Positions 24,801 through 39,800 of a stretch of DNA of 64,000 nt are shown piece after piece. This DNA is from Ciona intestinalis (Eukaryota > Chordata > Ascidiacea > Phlebobranchia > Cionidae): positions 1,265,612-1,329,611 of the forward strand of contig NC_020179.2 of NCBI RefSeq assembly GCF_000224145.3, given 5' to 3'. A program made the translations under genes and the position numbers. Within the stretch, counting starts at the first letter, position 1. Every line of letters starts with the position of its first letter. Under the pieces are notes generated by a model, which had not been told where the DNA came from, did no database searches, and saw nothing but the letters and a program-made list of their open reading frames with translations.

Positions 24801-27800
24801 AAAAACATTAAAACATGTTATAGGTTTCAGCTGTAATTACCATAACAGACCTAAATCTCAGGCCTTGCCACAGGACCTCAACATATAAAATATTCATTTT
24901 CTAACATTATTCTATGCATCGTGTCTTTACGCACCCTTTTGTTTTTTTTAGAAGTTTAACTTAAAAATAACTAAACATAAATGGCTTCTTTGTCTGCTAG
25001 GTGTAGTGACTAGTGACCACGCTTATTTACTTCCAATTAAATGTAAATATGTTTTTAACTGTAAGGGTGTTTTAACAACTGTTGTTTTGTTGCTATATCC
25101 TGTCTTTTGTTTAAAGTATTTCTACTAAATCAGGAGATAAATTAAGTTGTTATTATTATTATAAATTCACCTTTGCCACTTGAGTTCCTACTCTTGTATA
25201 TTCGGGTAAAGTATGTGAGTAAACGTTCTCAGTAAAAATTGGGTCATTGTCATTTATATCCGTCACTCGGAGTGTAACTTCCACATCTGCGTATGCTCTT
25301 GACGCTGCATCCCTTGCCCTAACTCGGAGCTGGTAATGGTTTCTTTTTTCAAAGTCCAGGCTGCCCATGGTGGTAATAGTACCTTGAGGAAAAGTTAAAA
25401 TATTAAAAATATTGATAACAAATTAGAACACATATTTTTTTGGGGGGGAAGAATTATTATTTTTAATTTTAGAAACTAATTTTAGTTATTAGCATTCATT
25501 ATATAAAGAGACATTTTAAAAGTTAATAATATTCATTTCAAAGCGATTTCTTTTACGTTATTTCTTTACTGTGTGATTGTAACAAATTTTTGTCATACTT
25601 TTCGCTTTGATTAATATACTAAAAATATTTTTTATTGTGAATCCTACCTCCAATAAAGTCAATATCAAATAACTGCAGAGGGTCACCACTTTCTATGGTG
25701 TAATACACATCTGAACCATCTGGGCTTGAAGCCAACACATCAGATGTTACTACTGTGTGAAGCTTTGCATCCTCTGGTACCATTATTTCATCATAGAATG
25801 GCATGGTGAAGACTGGCGTGGCTCGGTTGACGAGAGAAATTCGAAGATTTGAAGTCCCGGATCGTTTTGGGGTGCCTGGAAGAAGTTTTTGATTTAAAAA
25901 AAATACTAGAAGATTTAAATTTAGAAAAGAGTGAAAGAGTGAAAGAGTGAAAGAGTGAAAGAGTGAAAGAGTGAATGAATGAATATATGAATAAATGGCA
26001 CTTATTTAAGCATGTGTTTAAAAAAAAAAACAGTCGAAAGAACACTGATGTCCTTTTTCATACACATCATGCCTGCTTATGTTATGTATTGTTAAGTTCA
26101 CACTTACCCATGTCAGTTGCTGTTAATGTGATGTTGAAATTAGCATTGTTGCTTCCTAATACACCAGCGGGTGTGAGACTGACTGTAATATTCCCTGTTA
26201 CTGGATCAATGGTAAATAACTCAGAATATGAACCACTGAGAGTGTATGTTACTTGGCCATTTAAACCTGTATCTGCATCTATAGCATGGACCTTGAAAAA
26301 AAAGATAAAAAAGAATAAAACTAAATGATTTTAAAATTACTTCTTAAATACACTTTAAAAAATTAAATTTTGACTTAATTTGGGTTCTACTAAAAATAAG
26401 CACAAAATAAAACATAAATAATGGTATAGAATGTAGACTGGGTATGAAGATCATATTAAATGTGAAGTTCTCCATTTTTGTTTGCCTGGTGTATTTTAAA
26501 AACATTGTATCAATATTAGCAGTCTGAATATAATAAAAATGAAAATAAGTAACTTATGGTATGGGGATTACATCACATCTTAGTCATTGCTTTGGAATGT
26601 ATGCTGAACTAATAAATTTATATAAGAGAAGTTTAATTACTTCACTGGAAATAATGTGACGTAACTGGTATATCATCATTCATGTTAGCCATGTAAATTT
26701 TATATTATGTTTATAGATACATACAGTACCATACTGACTGTCGCTTTGCCAATATTTACTGAAATTTTAATATTTCAAATAATATATTTAGGGATAAAAA
26801 TAGTGATTTTTTTTAGATTTTTACCTGTTTGACGAATGTGTGGGGTAGGGCATCAACTTGTACAGTTGAGTAATATGGCAAGCCAACAAATAGGGGATTG
26901 TTATCATTACAATCATTGATTGTTACATTGACAATACATCGGCCTCTTCTTACTTGACCACCATTTTGTGGCATGTTTACATCAACTGCTTCAACAAGGA
27001 TCTAAAACAGATGAGATTTAGACTTTGATGCATTTAAAGCAGTGACAAAACATTTAGTAATTAATGAAAACAGTTTTGTAGCAATAAAACTCCCAAAAAT
27101 GAATTACCCACAAAGTGATTAACATGGTAACTTGTAAGCAGACACAAGGTGTTTGAACACCCATGTTATAACCCCTGTTGTTGCCCCGCCATACAAAATT
27201 AAACAAGCTTTAGTTATACATTCATTCATTTGGTTTATTATATCTCAACCTTAATTAAAACCATGACTCAAAGTAGTAGAACATTAAAATTTGATTCCAA
27301 CCTAAAACAGCAACATACCTCATAAGCAAGATTTGATTCTCTGTCCACAGGTACACCAGTCGTTTCAATAATACCAGATGTGATGCCAATTTTAAAGTGC
27401 GGAGTTGGGTTAAGAATAGTAAACCTAATGTTGTCTTCAAGCTCCAAACCAGCTACAGTCACCACAACAACTGGTTCAATCTATAGAAAACATAATAAAA
27501 TTAAAGGATTTTGTTTTAACTGTTATTTTACTTTGCAATATCACAAAACGTGTGAAAAAATAGAAGACAGTTTTGGTGAAGAAATTATTACAGAAAACAG
27601 TAGATAAAGTGTATGCTTATAAATAAATAATTTGGCTGCATAACTTATGTATAATTTAGCCATGTTTGCGGTTAGTCAAATACTTTTAAACGATTTTTGA
27701 TCACTTGCACTTTTAAAAGAATGATCACTTGTATATCTAGTAACTGTTATCCAAAACAATATTTCTCTTTTTGTTTTATCAAAAGGCAAGTTTTAACAAC

Positions 27801-30800
27801 CGTTTTTTAACATTGCTACCCGTTTATCGCTTTTGTAAACTCTCCCGTTCTTCGTTATGATCAAAATAAAAAAAATTCCATTTAACTCTTACCTCTGTAG
27901 AACTTTCCATAACTTCTGCTTCATATATTTCTTTGGAGAAACTGAGTTGGCTTTCCAGATTGTGCAGCATTACAGTTAGCACTGTGACTGTGCTTCTAAT
28001 ACCATCAGACGCCTGCAGTCTAAGTGCATACTGATTTTGCATGTCAGAAGAGTCACTTACAGTAACTGCACCAGTAGTTAAATCAATTGAAAACGCATTG
28101 CCAACATTGCCACCAGTAATAGAGTATGTGACATTGTTTTGGTTAAATGGGTCAGAATATGAAGCAGAAATTTCTTGGCTTATGACCACACCATTACATG
28201 TTGGCAAGTACAGATTGGAGCTGTAGTGGCTTTTAGAGAATTTGGGTGAAGAGATGCCTGTTCTTATAATGTTGACTGTAACTTCAGCATTTCTGCTGGA
28301 CCTTAAAGTTGGACTGCCGATGTCAGATGCTTTAACCTGTAAAAAGTATTTGGTTTTTAAATATAGGTTTTGTAAAATGCATATTTCTATTTAACAGACA
28401 AAATTAAAAAACTTTTAAGGAAAAAATAACATTTTCTATAACATATGAAACAAATGTCAATGGTCCTTACTTCAAAAGAATAGTGTTGCACAATGCTGTA
28501 ATCAAACAAATTCGCTCCAGCTTTAGTGCGAACAGCACCGGTGTATTGGTCAACACTGAAACGCTCATGAATCTCGTCTGAGGCTTCTGCGATGGAGTAT
28601 CTGACCCTGCCGTTGTCACCTATGTCCTTATCTAATGCACGAACTATAAGAGGACCACTGATCCCATCTATTGAGGAAGATGCAGCCGATCCTGAGGACT
28701 CAGAAACGGAGCCAGAATATCTCAGTTTTTCAAATTCAGGCCTAAAATATAAAATAAAAATTTTAACAAAAAATTTTTGTTTTTTTATTCCTATTAGTGG
28801 TATAATGTGTCAGGGATTTACTTGCTTTTTTAATAAAGGTTACCGGGTTCCACGCCTGGTGCTGCTACCACTGAGACTTTATAGTTAACCCAGCGGTCAC
28901 TAATGGGTTGCCCAAACTAAAATTCATATAGAAAAAATTCAGAACCCGCCAAGTTACATACATGTAACTCACAAGTGACCACAAGGAAAATGAAACATTA
29001 TAATAATACTCATGTCAAAATTGCCCCATCGGTTAACGATAAATGAAGACATTTAATCAACATTTTACCTATTATCATTTATATCGTTAATGTTGACATT
29101 AATTGTTGTTGTTGATGTTGTTCCTTCAGTTGTCACTGCTGTCACATTGAAAATGTATGATGATGTCGTTTCACGGTCCAGTGCACCAACCAATGAGATG
29201 ACACCAGAATGGGCATTGATGGAAAATACAGGTTCATCATCATTGACCATAGAAATCATATATGTAACACCAAATGGTGCACTTGCTTTCACAGTGGTGA
29301 CATAGCTGTTAAGAGAATGGAATTTAGAAAAATGAAAATTAAAATGTATAAACATCCATAAGGCGATATACATCCATATGTATCAGTTTTAATTTAAAAA
29401 TTACTATAGTTTGAGGTTATCTAAATGGTTTGTAATTTCCTAATTCTGTAAACACACTTGGAGAATTACCAAAACAATATGAAGTTTATAAAGTTTAAGA
29501 ATGAATGAATGTAACTTATTTATTCTAGCAGTAGGGGGCAAAGATAGTGGTTATAACGTGAGTGTTCTGTTTTTTATACACCTAATGCCTGTTGATGAGT
29601 TACTCATACGTTCGCGTACGAAACTACACTGTTTGGATGAATACGTAACGGCCTACCTTCCGCTTGGTAAGTTTTCATCAAGGTTTGCAGTGATTTCGTC
29701 AGCTTCAAACTTCGGTGGCGCTGAATCGTCGTGTCTGACTTGTATGGTTACCTCTACGGTACTGCTGAGTGGCGTCGTAGCGCTGTCACTAGCTTGAACG
29801 GTCAGAACCATCGGCTGAATATTTTCGTGCGCCGTAAGAGTTTCAGTTGGAAATATTTCGCCAGAACTGGGATCTATTCTCCAAAGACCGTCATCGTTTC
29901 CTGATTGAGTAAGAATTTTACATTTTTAGCTTTTATGACCGAATTTGTAAGCTTAACTTGACGATTAAAGTCGTTTCAGTCGAACTACGTTATGCTATAG
30001 CCATGGCGACGCAGTAAATAGGGCTTTAGGAAACGGATACGGCGACAAAATAGCTATTTTCTTACGTATCCTGTAAATAATTTGAAACGAAGAATGCTAA
30101 ACGCTTCACTTTGTATTTTTATTTCAAATTTTACAATGTGAGATGGGAAATATATCCTGCTTTACACCGGATTTCGTTTGGTAAATTTTTAAATTACGCT
30201 TTGTAGCGACATTGCGGCTCTTCACTGTACCGTGAACCATTCAACACGATGCCATAATATCTGGACATTCCGTTCATTCTGGAGACGCCCGGGCGCACGG
30301 GGCGGATAGGACCTTGGCGCAGCTGTTTCTGCACGGATGGCTTTTATATTTATTGGCACAGCGCCAGTCTGGGCAAAACAGCTTTCCGAGTTCTTCTAGG
30401 TAAGCAGACGAGCAGCTGACTCGGGTTGCAGGGCAAATATTTAAGCCATAACAGCGCCTTGTACACCATAAACACAGAGCCATAAGGGCAATGGTAAATA
30501 TCGTAAATATGCGCACAATAAAGCTACGATAACATGGCCACCCACTCAACAAGGGGTCACTACGTATTAACAGCTGCTGATCACGACTTGGCCGGGATTT
30601 GAACCTTGGCACTTCAAAAAACTGCCCAGTATAAAGAAATAAAAATACCCTTTCCAAATCAAACCCCGAAAAACAACGTTCTACTAGGCATTTCTCTTAA
30701 TCAAACAATACCTCATAATATAATCTTTGTTCTTGTTTCAAAGAGATAAATGTTCCGTTATGTTATGTATTTCTGTTTGGTCTTCTATAAATTTTCGCCA

Positions 30801-33800
30801 TTTTTAACGCGACAACTATATATACCACTAGCATTAAAACTAATGATTGAAAGAATCAGTCAAAAAGCCCGACACGAATGACTATTTCGACGCCATTAAG
30901 GCATTACCATGCTTCAATTTGTCGAAAGCTCATAAATCAAACTACCAGCTAAATACTTCGTTAAATTCTCTCGCCTGTACAGTGTACCCAAAAATATATT
31001 TAGCAAAATTATTCTTTTTCTAAAGCGAATTATTTCGAGTGCAACGATGTACTATTTGCACAAGTAAGTCTGCTATTTAATTTGTTTGAACTTATTTTAA
31101 TGTATGGGGCCTAATGATTGGCCTGTAGTTAATGAAACGAGTTGAAATAAGAAATCCCATTTGAAATGCTTTTAACGTCCGTGTGCAGTTAATCAAACTT
31201 TCACATGCCATATGTTGGAGCCCATTCCTCAAAATTTAAAGTTAGAATAAAACGCCTCGAGCTCACAATGGCATGCGCGAATAAACAGGAACGCTCCGTG
31301 TGTATACTAGCCACGCCACCCACTAATTGTCAATAAAAGAGTTCCATTTGGCCAAGTGCTTTCTGTGGTGCAGCAAGGCTACACCAGCTGAGAACAAATT
31401 GTATATACTCCCAATGCTTATAGAAGCGGAACTTAACCAATAGATGTGAGTCGTTCTAGTATAGTTCGCACGCGCTGCCATTAGCACGATTAAAGTGACA
31501 TCAAAAGTCCCCGTGATAACCCAAAGTCATTACTGGCGGCATAGCGCCATGAAAATGCATGCCCGAAATGATAAGGCATAATCGGCTTCAAAAGATTTTC
31601 TGAACGCGGTAATTCGAAAGCCAATAAACACTTTCAAAGCGACAAAAAACGGTGCGCAAATATGTACCCTTTAAAGCGCGTATAGTATAGCTTAAAACAT
31701 TACACCAACAAAAAAACTTACAAAAAAGATAAACATTTTTTGTTAAATAAAGTCGAAGTTATTTTGCAAACTAAACGTCCAAAAAAGGCATTTAATGTTC
31801 CCCAAAATACATAAATCTACTTTAACGACGACATTGGTGTAAGGGTGGCAATGCTACAATTTAGTGCCGAAAGGTGGGTATTACCATGCATGTTACACGG
31901 GTTCAAGCCATGTTGTTGTTCTGTTAGGGCTAAATGGGCACGGTCAAAGTTGATGGCTTAATACACCAAGTGTGTACAAAAGGTCGTTGCTGTTTATTAT
32001 AATTCTGTGGGGTAAGATGGGAGACCGCTTGCATCTAAATCCCATATTTCCGGATCGTATTTCGAACAATTAACAACGCATTTTTAGAGTCGTGAGGATA
32101 CGGTTATTTAATTTTAAAGTATTTTTGTTAACTACTAAATGGGACGATGAAGGAAAACAAAAACATTTCCCATCGTTCCCAACAAGTTTAACAGCAGTTA
32201 TAGTGTACCGGGCTATTGGAACTTACATGTTTACTAAGTAATCTTAATACGATTTAATACTATCGCTAATTTGATTTGTTCCAAAAAATTTGAAGTCTAA
32301 TCACCTCGTTAAGGTAGAACTTAACGTAATGCAAGAATAAAGCAACGGTCTTACACGATAAACTAAACTGACGTATTGCGATCGACATTTAGGTTCATAT
32401 TAAATGCCCATATGCCAAACATAAATCACGTTTAATGAGTGTATGCTTGAAGCCATAACCCAAAAAGCCTAATGGATTCCCGACCACACGCGACAGTTAG
32501 GCATATATACGTTTTCCTATTACAACATTATTACACAATGCGGCGGACAGTCAATATTTGACTACGTTTTCAATAAATCAAAATGTCCACAACGGGATAG
32601 CATGATATACGCTTTATAACATAATACCAACTCATCATAAAACGACTTCTGCATTTATGAATGTCCCGGAACCAAAACGAAGCCAATACAACGTCTAGAT
32701 TGCGCAATGTCCCCTCTGCTTGTGTAATCTATCTTTTGTTAGAATAAGTTTTGATAAGCGATGGCGCATAACACTTAACGACGAATGGAAATTTTGGCGA
32801 CCCGTCTCTGCGTGCTATAGGTGCCGGCTAATGTACATAACGACGCGCTGTGGTTTTAAGTAATTTTGAAAATGTTGCGACACAAATTCCAGAGAATTTC
32901 AACTTGTTTATTCACTTCTATTAATAGTTATGTCAAAGATCATGTTTTTCGCACAGTTGATTTAAACCATATATGTATAGTTTTATAGTTTTCACCCTTT
33001 TGTTTTAACGATTGTCATTTTGTTGCTAATTTCCTTCTCTTTATTGTATAAATTAATTAGATCTTCACTATCGTATTCAAAGAGATTAATAAATTTATTT
33101 TCTTCCATTTATGATTAGAAGGCCAATGTGTTTTTAGTACAGTAGGGTGAAGTAAAATTGGACATGTTTTAATTCTCTTTTCTTGTCCCATTTTGGTAGT
33201 AAACCTAAAAAGTTTACAGAATTATATTACTGTATTCTCACGACTCTAAAAAAGCGTTGGAAATTGTTCAAAATACGACTAAGAAAAAATAGGATAAATG
33301 TGCTAGTATCCCATTTACCCCGTATAGTACTATATGCAATTGTTTCTGTATTGTGTTTTAATTTTCTACATTGAAGTATAATTAGAAATATATTGAATGA
33401 TGATGCATGTTAAAATGCGGGCAAAGTCTTAATGAAAAATTCCGAACATAGTCGTAAAATGTGTCATATTTTCACATTTTTAAGATGCAAGAAAATCGAG
33501 CAATATGTGCTTACGTTTGGAAAGCAAAAAAACAACATAAAATTAATAGCTTTAGCAAAAAATGGTAAAGTCTTGTAATACAGTTATCATTTTTATTATT
33601 TTGTTTTTAACGAAAAAATGACTTCAGTTAGAAGTAAAAACAAGGGGTTGAAATTTTTCATTCAATCACACGTTTCAGGAAGTAACCCATTTCCATTTTC
33701 AAAAGACTAAAAAGGTTCGCACCTCATAGAAAAGCAATTTACATTAACGAAAAAGGACAGTTTAAATTGAACAGACTTACGCGGGTCAACTATTCTGTCG

Positions 33801-36800
33801 AATACATTTGGTCTGTAACAAGCGTACACAACGCTAATACATAGTGGTGAAAGTTTTTTAGCCGCAAGAAAGAAAGACAGAGGCGTAAACTATTACGACA
33901 AGCGCGAAATATACGCTTCAAAACAACAGCCGTCAGTTACGTTAAATCAGACGTGTCGACGGTAACGAATAAATCAACAAAATTCTTAGTTAAAAGTCAG
34001 TTTAGAAATATTCGTGGATTTTTTTTCGAACCTATTTAATTTTTTTTTAAAAAGAATTATATAAACGTGTTCGCACGACTCTAAAGAACCTTGTTAATTG
34101 GGTAAACACGATTGGGAAATATGGTATATTTTCAGTTAACGTACTCCATCTTACCCCACAATATCATATTAAAAATTGGTAAAAAATCAAATTAAAATCA
34201 TGTGTTTAAAAGTTTAAGGACATCAAGAAAATCGTCCATATGTCTAATAACAAAATTGTGCTTCTCTCAAATTTGTTTTTTATTTTAAACAAATAAGTAT
34301 TTTCTCCAACACTTTACAATAAAGATTGACATTTCATGGGTGCCGAATGCGACTGGCTTCCGAAATACAGTCGGAAGCACCGGACAAAGGCATAATTGGC
34401 CGAGCCCGTACAATACTTCATGATTTATCGAGTTTAAATTGACTCAGTGACAACCCGGGCGTTACTGCGCGTCGTATAGGCTTTCCACGTTCGAGTTGAG
34501 TAATTAGATTACGATTTACAAGCAGCGTACCGCCTTTTGACCCTCAATGTTTTGCTTTCGCTTAAATGAGGGCTGTTTTCGTGGTTAATTTATGGCCACT
34601 GGTATAAACATAACAGCGTCATTAGCGACCGGCGTAGCACCACGCCTTTGGTATAGGTTATACTAATTTATATTGAAAGCGTGGGGTTATAATATAAAGT
34701 TTATGACCTTAAATTATGAAAAGTCGGCGCCCCTATTTGAAGTACATAACGTTTTATGTTTGTCATTATAGCGCTTAGGGATTTCAGAGAATAATAAATG
34801 GACACTACAGTGACCTATGTTTTCCTCTTACATGTACCGCTGTTCCGTTACACGCGCTAATTGCCTCTTGTGTTTTGAACAAGCGACCCCAATACGAGTG
34901 TAAAGAGAGCTTTGATCGTGCAGAGAATATGGCGTAACTCCAAAATCATTTTAAGTGTCTCTAAAAGTAGGTGATTTCATCGCGTCCACAATACCTAATT
35001 TCTCGCAATTATTAGCTAAATTTATTAGTCATGCTTTTCCAATGTGTCGCAATTAGGCAAGTTCAAACGAAGGTTTTTGACCAATATTAAACGCAGCTGA
35101 GGTACAGTACACTACCAAGAAAGGACTGTGCAGCAATCTCCTGGGAGAGTACGCCACCGCATTACGTAAACCGGTATTACTTGCAATTAAATTTCTCAAA
35201 GGTGTCCTCGCCAGGGAACTATAGCACAATTCAACACGTGAAGAGTTTTTAAAGGGATTTGATTTAAGACGGAACAAAAGCTACGCAAACATAAGGATAA
35301 TATAATAAGTTAAACAAAACGCACAGGCTTATAGAATTAAACATACATTCGAACAGTTCTGGGGTCCCGGCTATTTCACAGTCTGGATTTTAAATATTGT
35401 GTGTTTTTGTGGGTATAAGACAGGAAACTGTTCCCATAAAATCCCATATTTTCTTCACCTAAATCCCATTTACCACCTAAATCCCATATTTCCTTAAGAG
35501 TCGTGGGGATAAGGTTATATAACTCTGTAAATACATCATATATACGACTAAATCAGTCGAGAAATTAAGCCATGACCCATCTACCCCACCCTACTATACT
35601 AAACACAGTTACACACCTTCGACAATTGAGTATTCTATCTTAGCATTCATTCCCGTGTCTTGGTCACTGGCCCGTACAGTTACAACACTAGATGATTTCA
35701 TATCAACAGCTCCAGTGGTCTGGTCCGCTGCTCCAACAGTTATAATTCCAGAGTAACTGCTCGCAGTAAAACGGGGTGCGTGTTCGTTTATATCTCCAAT
35801 GGTAATAACGACACGACAATAACCCTGCAAAAAAATAAGCATTTAAATGCATGTACACACGGAATAGGCTATTTTCGGCGCTATGGTTCAGTGGCTAGGT
35901 GATCGTATTGAAGCCCAAAGATACAGGGGTTCGAGGCTCGATGCTGCTACCATTGTGTGCGTGTATAGATGCTTGTAGTGCGGTTTGCTTAAAAAAACAC
36001 CGTTCAGTAATAAGATCACACAATGTCGATGCTTGGCAACACGTAAGCGGGTATAAAAGTACACCCGTGTTATAATTAACGGTCGTCGTCGCCCTGCCAC
36101 GCGCGGATATATACCCATACATTCATTTATTAACTATATAAGCTTTCCTTAGGTCAAAAAATTATATTTTAATATTTTTCTTAAACTTGCCTGTAATGAG
36201 AAAGGAGAGCCTTGGTCGTCGACTTCTATTATAAAGATATGTTCCCTCTGTACTTCCCTGTCTAGTTCCCCTTGTGTGTAGATTACACCATCTGTTCAAA
36301 AGGATTTAAAATCAAACGCCAAACCAAATGACCAAAAAAGTAAAAAGATTCTGTTTGAGTAAAAAACGTTTTACAGTTACACAATTAATAACGGTCTATG
36401 GGAGTCGTGAGGACACGGTTTTATACTGTTTTGAATATTCTTTGTTTACAACCGAATGAAATAAGAAGATAAAACAAAAAGGCTTCCTAACTCCCTCACC
36501 CTACTATAACAATATTCAATTAATCAGAAATCTAGAAATGTTCAAATTTAAAATTACCTGAAGTTATGCGGAATTTGTCCTGACTAGTAGAATGCACACT
36601 ACTCCATATTCGGTAAATGAGGTTCCCATTCTGTCTCGGTTCGATGTCACCATCCGTGGCCGTGACTTGGAACACCATTGTACCGACTGTGGTGTTCTCT
36701 GATATTGTGTGCTCGTATACGGCTTGATCGAAAACGGGTCGGTGGTCGTTCAAGTCTCCAATTCGAACCACAATCTAAAATATGAACGCATTTTATTGTA

Positions 36801-39800
36801 TGGTACTGTGGGGTAAGATGGGATACCGATAGCACATAAATCCAAATTTTCTGATTGTGTTTTTTAACAATTAACAACGCTCTTTTAGAGTTGTGGCGCT
36901 ATGGTTATAACATACTCTTTGTGTACTATCAAATAGGAAGATAAAAGAAAATAAAAACATGTCAGATCTTACCCCACCCTACAATATATATTGTTTTGAA
37001 TACGCCATTTAATACAAATGGACAAGTAAGTATATGTACCATACTGTTATTATGGGCGAGGTATGCCAAGGATTTAGTCCAAAGATAATCTTTTTTCTTC
37101 ACACTGAAGTAAATATACAATCAGATTTCTTTTTAGAGCGAATATAATTTGAAATGATTTTAACTCACATTTGCTACATCGTTATTGTAACCGTCCGACG
37201 CCCAAATTGTTAAGTTGTAAAAGTTCTGGATTTCAGCGTCTGGATAACCAGCCGTTACTAATGACCCGTCTTGACTGTTCAGGTGAAACATACGATCGTC
37301 GTCGCCCGCTGTAGAAGTTATGAACAGTTAGTCTTGGGGAAATATGTGGTATACAGATAGTGTGACAGGACAGGATACCATTAGCGCATAATATTCCATA
37401 TTTTCTGATCGTGTTTTTAACAATTATAAACGCTTTTTTGAGTCGTAATGCTGCAGGTATATAACTCTTTAAATGTTCTTTGGGGCGATAAAATATAAAG
37501 TAAAAATGTTCCCTATTACCCTAACCTATATAAAAAGATACGGAAGCTTTATAGGAAATTGGAACAAAATTGAAGATATTTCGGAATTAACAACTTCTTA
37601 TTTTAGCAAGTATTAATAAATGCCGCTTAATATTGGCATGGCAGGCAAAGACACGCGTTATAACACGGGTGTTGTGTTTCATGTACCTCGTGCCCGCTCA
37701 AGAGTTACTGCGTATTTAATTTTGAGTGCGTTTTTGTCAGAATAAATATAAACCACTAAAATTTACAAGAAAGGGTGTGAACTGTTTGTCTTCATTTTAG
37801 CTGTCAAAAATCGTGGGCGAAAGTCTTTTGCGTGACGAGTAATCGGAAATACAAAGTAAAGAAAGCGTTGACCAAGAACGAGAAAGTTTGACCTGCCGCT
37901 TGGGTAAAGGGTTGTGCAAATATTGTGACATGCGAAGTGACCGAAAACAATATTTATGGCTTCCTGGCTTTGCTGTTCAAGGCATCTGCCAGCGGTTGAC
38001 ACGTGATACTAAAATGAGGCGTCGATTTGCGAAGTAAAGAGCGATTAGGTGCTTTCAGTGGCCGTCATCATTACTCAAAGCTATGGTTTGGCAATAAATA
38101 GCATGACGCTGTGTATCTTGTTATAGCTATATCTGCCTTCTCTTGTGAAGGAATTTCCTTCAATTTGAAACTTTAATAAAAGCGGTAAGCGAAAAATGCC
38201 CGTAAACAGGCTCGTTTCAAGGAAATCTTTTGCACCAACTCGAATGAGTATTACTTGGTAATCTGACAGCTAACAGGATATAGAGGTACGCGATAACGAG
38301 GAATATCCAATCGAAGTACCGCCGCCAAAACGTCTTGGTTCTCAGGCCCTCCCAATGCTGGTATGAGACCTACCGTTGCCGCACATGGCGTCTATATATA
38401 GTTATCACCGACAGACGACAGTTGCAATTATGTCTGGTAATCGGAAATACAAAGTAGATAGAGTCCGCCCATTGGGAGGCTAAAGTTACTCAGTAGTTAT
38501 GTGCTTAGAAATGACAAGCATAAACATTGTCAATACTAATCTAGTCGCGCCGATACGACAGCGCAATTAATAACATGTTAGGCTTGGATCAAATGCCCTA
38601 CCAGATCTCTAAGGCATACAAATAACATAGGAAACCGGTCAGAACCAGTTTAAACTAGATTTGACCTACCCATGATCATGAAGCGTATTTCGTCCGAGTC
38701 CTCATCCGTAGCTTTGACCAGTGTAACCAGTTTAGTCTGCTCTTGACTTCCGCGGAACTGTCTTTCCACAGTCTCGAATATCAGTACATCAGCCACTGAG
38801 TTGGGAGCGATTTTTGGAGGAAGCAGTGAATTTAAAGGCTGTCCCGTCCAGTGTATGTCAACTCGTTTATGTTTCGAATGGCGAGCTGGGTTTCCGTTAT
38901 CAGTTGCGACGACCTAAATGAAATTTAAGATCAAGGAAACTGCTTGTAAATTCTGGTTTTAAAAGTCAATGGCATCCTTTGAAATTACTTGTTCTTACCC
39001 TATGGGAAACACCATTGAAGTTTACTGTGAATATAAAATTGTTGATTTATTCTCGTGTTGAAGTTATTGTATGCTATAAATATTTAGTTAGTAATATACA
39101 ATGGTGTATATGTATATGACTGGGTTAAATCCCGTGTGGTCTTGACAAAGAAATCACCCATATAGAATATAAAAGGGTGTTTATGTATTTTTTGAATATG
39201 CAGTATATCTAAATGTAAAGAGCCTTTGGTAAAAGTGGGAGGTCCTATTTCGTATTCTGTATCTATATACATCATATAATTCTTTGTCGTTTGGCTTACA
39301 TGAAATCTACACGGCTTATTTGGATCGAAAACGAAGGCCCACAAGTCAAAAACAAGCGTTGGTAATATAAAACATATTTATAACACGACAGTGCAATGAC
39401 AATGCTAATAATATATACAACACTTATTCGTGTGTGGCTGGTGTATAATAAATGTCATTACATTGCATGAGCTTAATGTAACACGCTAAGTAGGTTCATG
39501 TAAGATGGAACGTTTCATTTTTTTTACCTTCGTTTAGTAGTATAGGCAAAGAATATGGACAGAAATATAAAACCGTTTTTTCATGACTCTAAAAGAGCGT
39601 TGTTAATTGTTACAGCAAACTACTTTATGATCATAGTAGGGTGGGGGAAGATAAGACAACTTTTAATCTATTTTCTCGTCCCATTTGGTAGAAAGAACAA
39701 TCAAACAATTATAAAACCGTATCCTCACGACCCGCACATACCGTTATTAATAGTTTAAAACACAGTCAAGCTATTATGTGCTAAAGGTGTCCAGTCTTCC

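Larger units (their letters stand above)
29901..35616 (-). other. Fat-like intron 12 (5.7 kb)
   Basis: No exon or nested gene is supported here. It holds MITE copies at 31998-32181, 33138-33334 and 34060-34168, a composite decayed MITE at about 35380-35598, and degenerate SINE remnants near 30520-30620 (minus) and 31845-31960 (plus). The remaining sequence is unique by eye and richer in CpG than the introns to the left. Confidence 0.7.

Noticed and set aside
33138..33374. 63-codon plus-strand frame
   Set aside because: Largely covered by a MITE copy.
35888..36122. Two overlapping 75-codon minus-strand frames
   Set aside because: They fall entirely within the full-length SINE at 35877-36132.
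39084..39344. 86-codon minus-strand frame considered as an extra Fat exon
   Set aside because: Exons 39839-39989 and 38670-38913 already join in phase 0; the frame has no cadherin motif.
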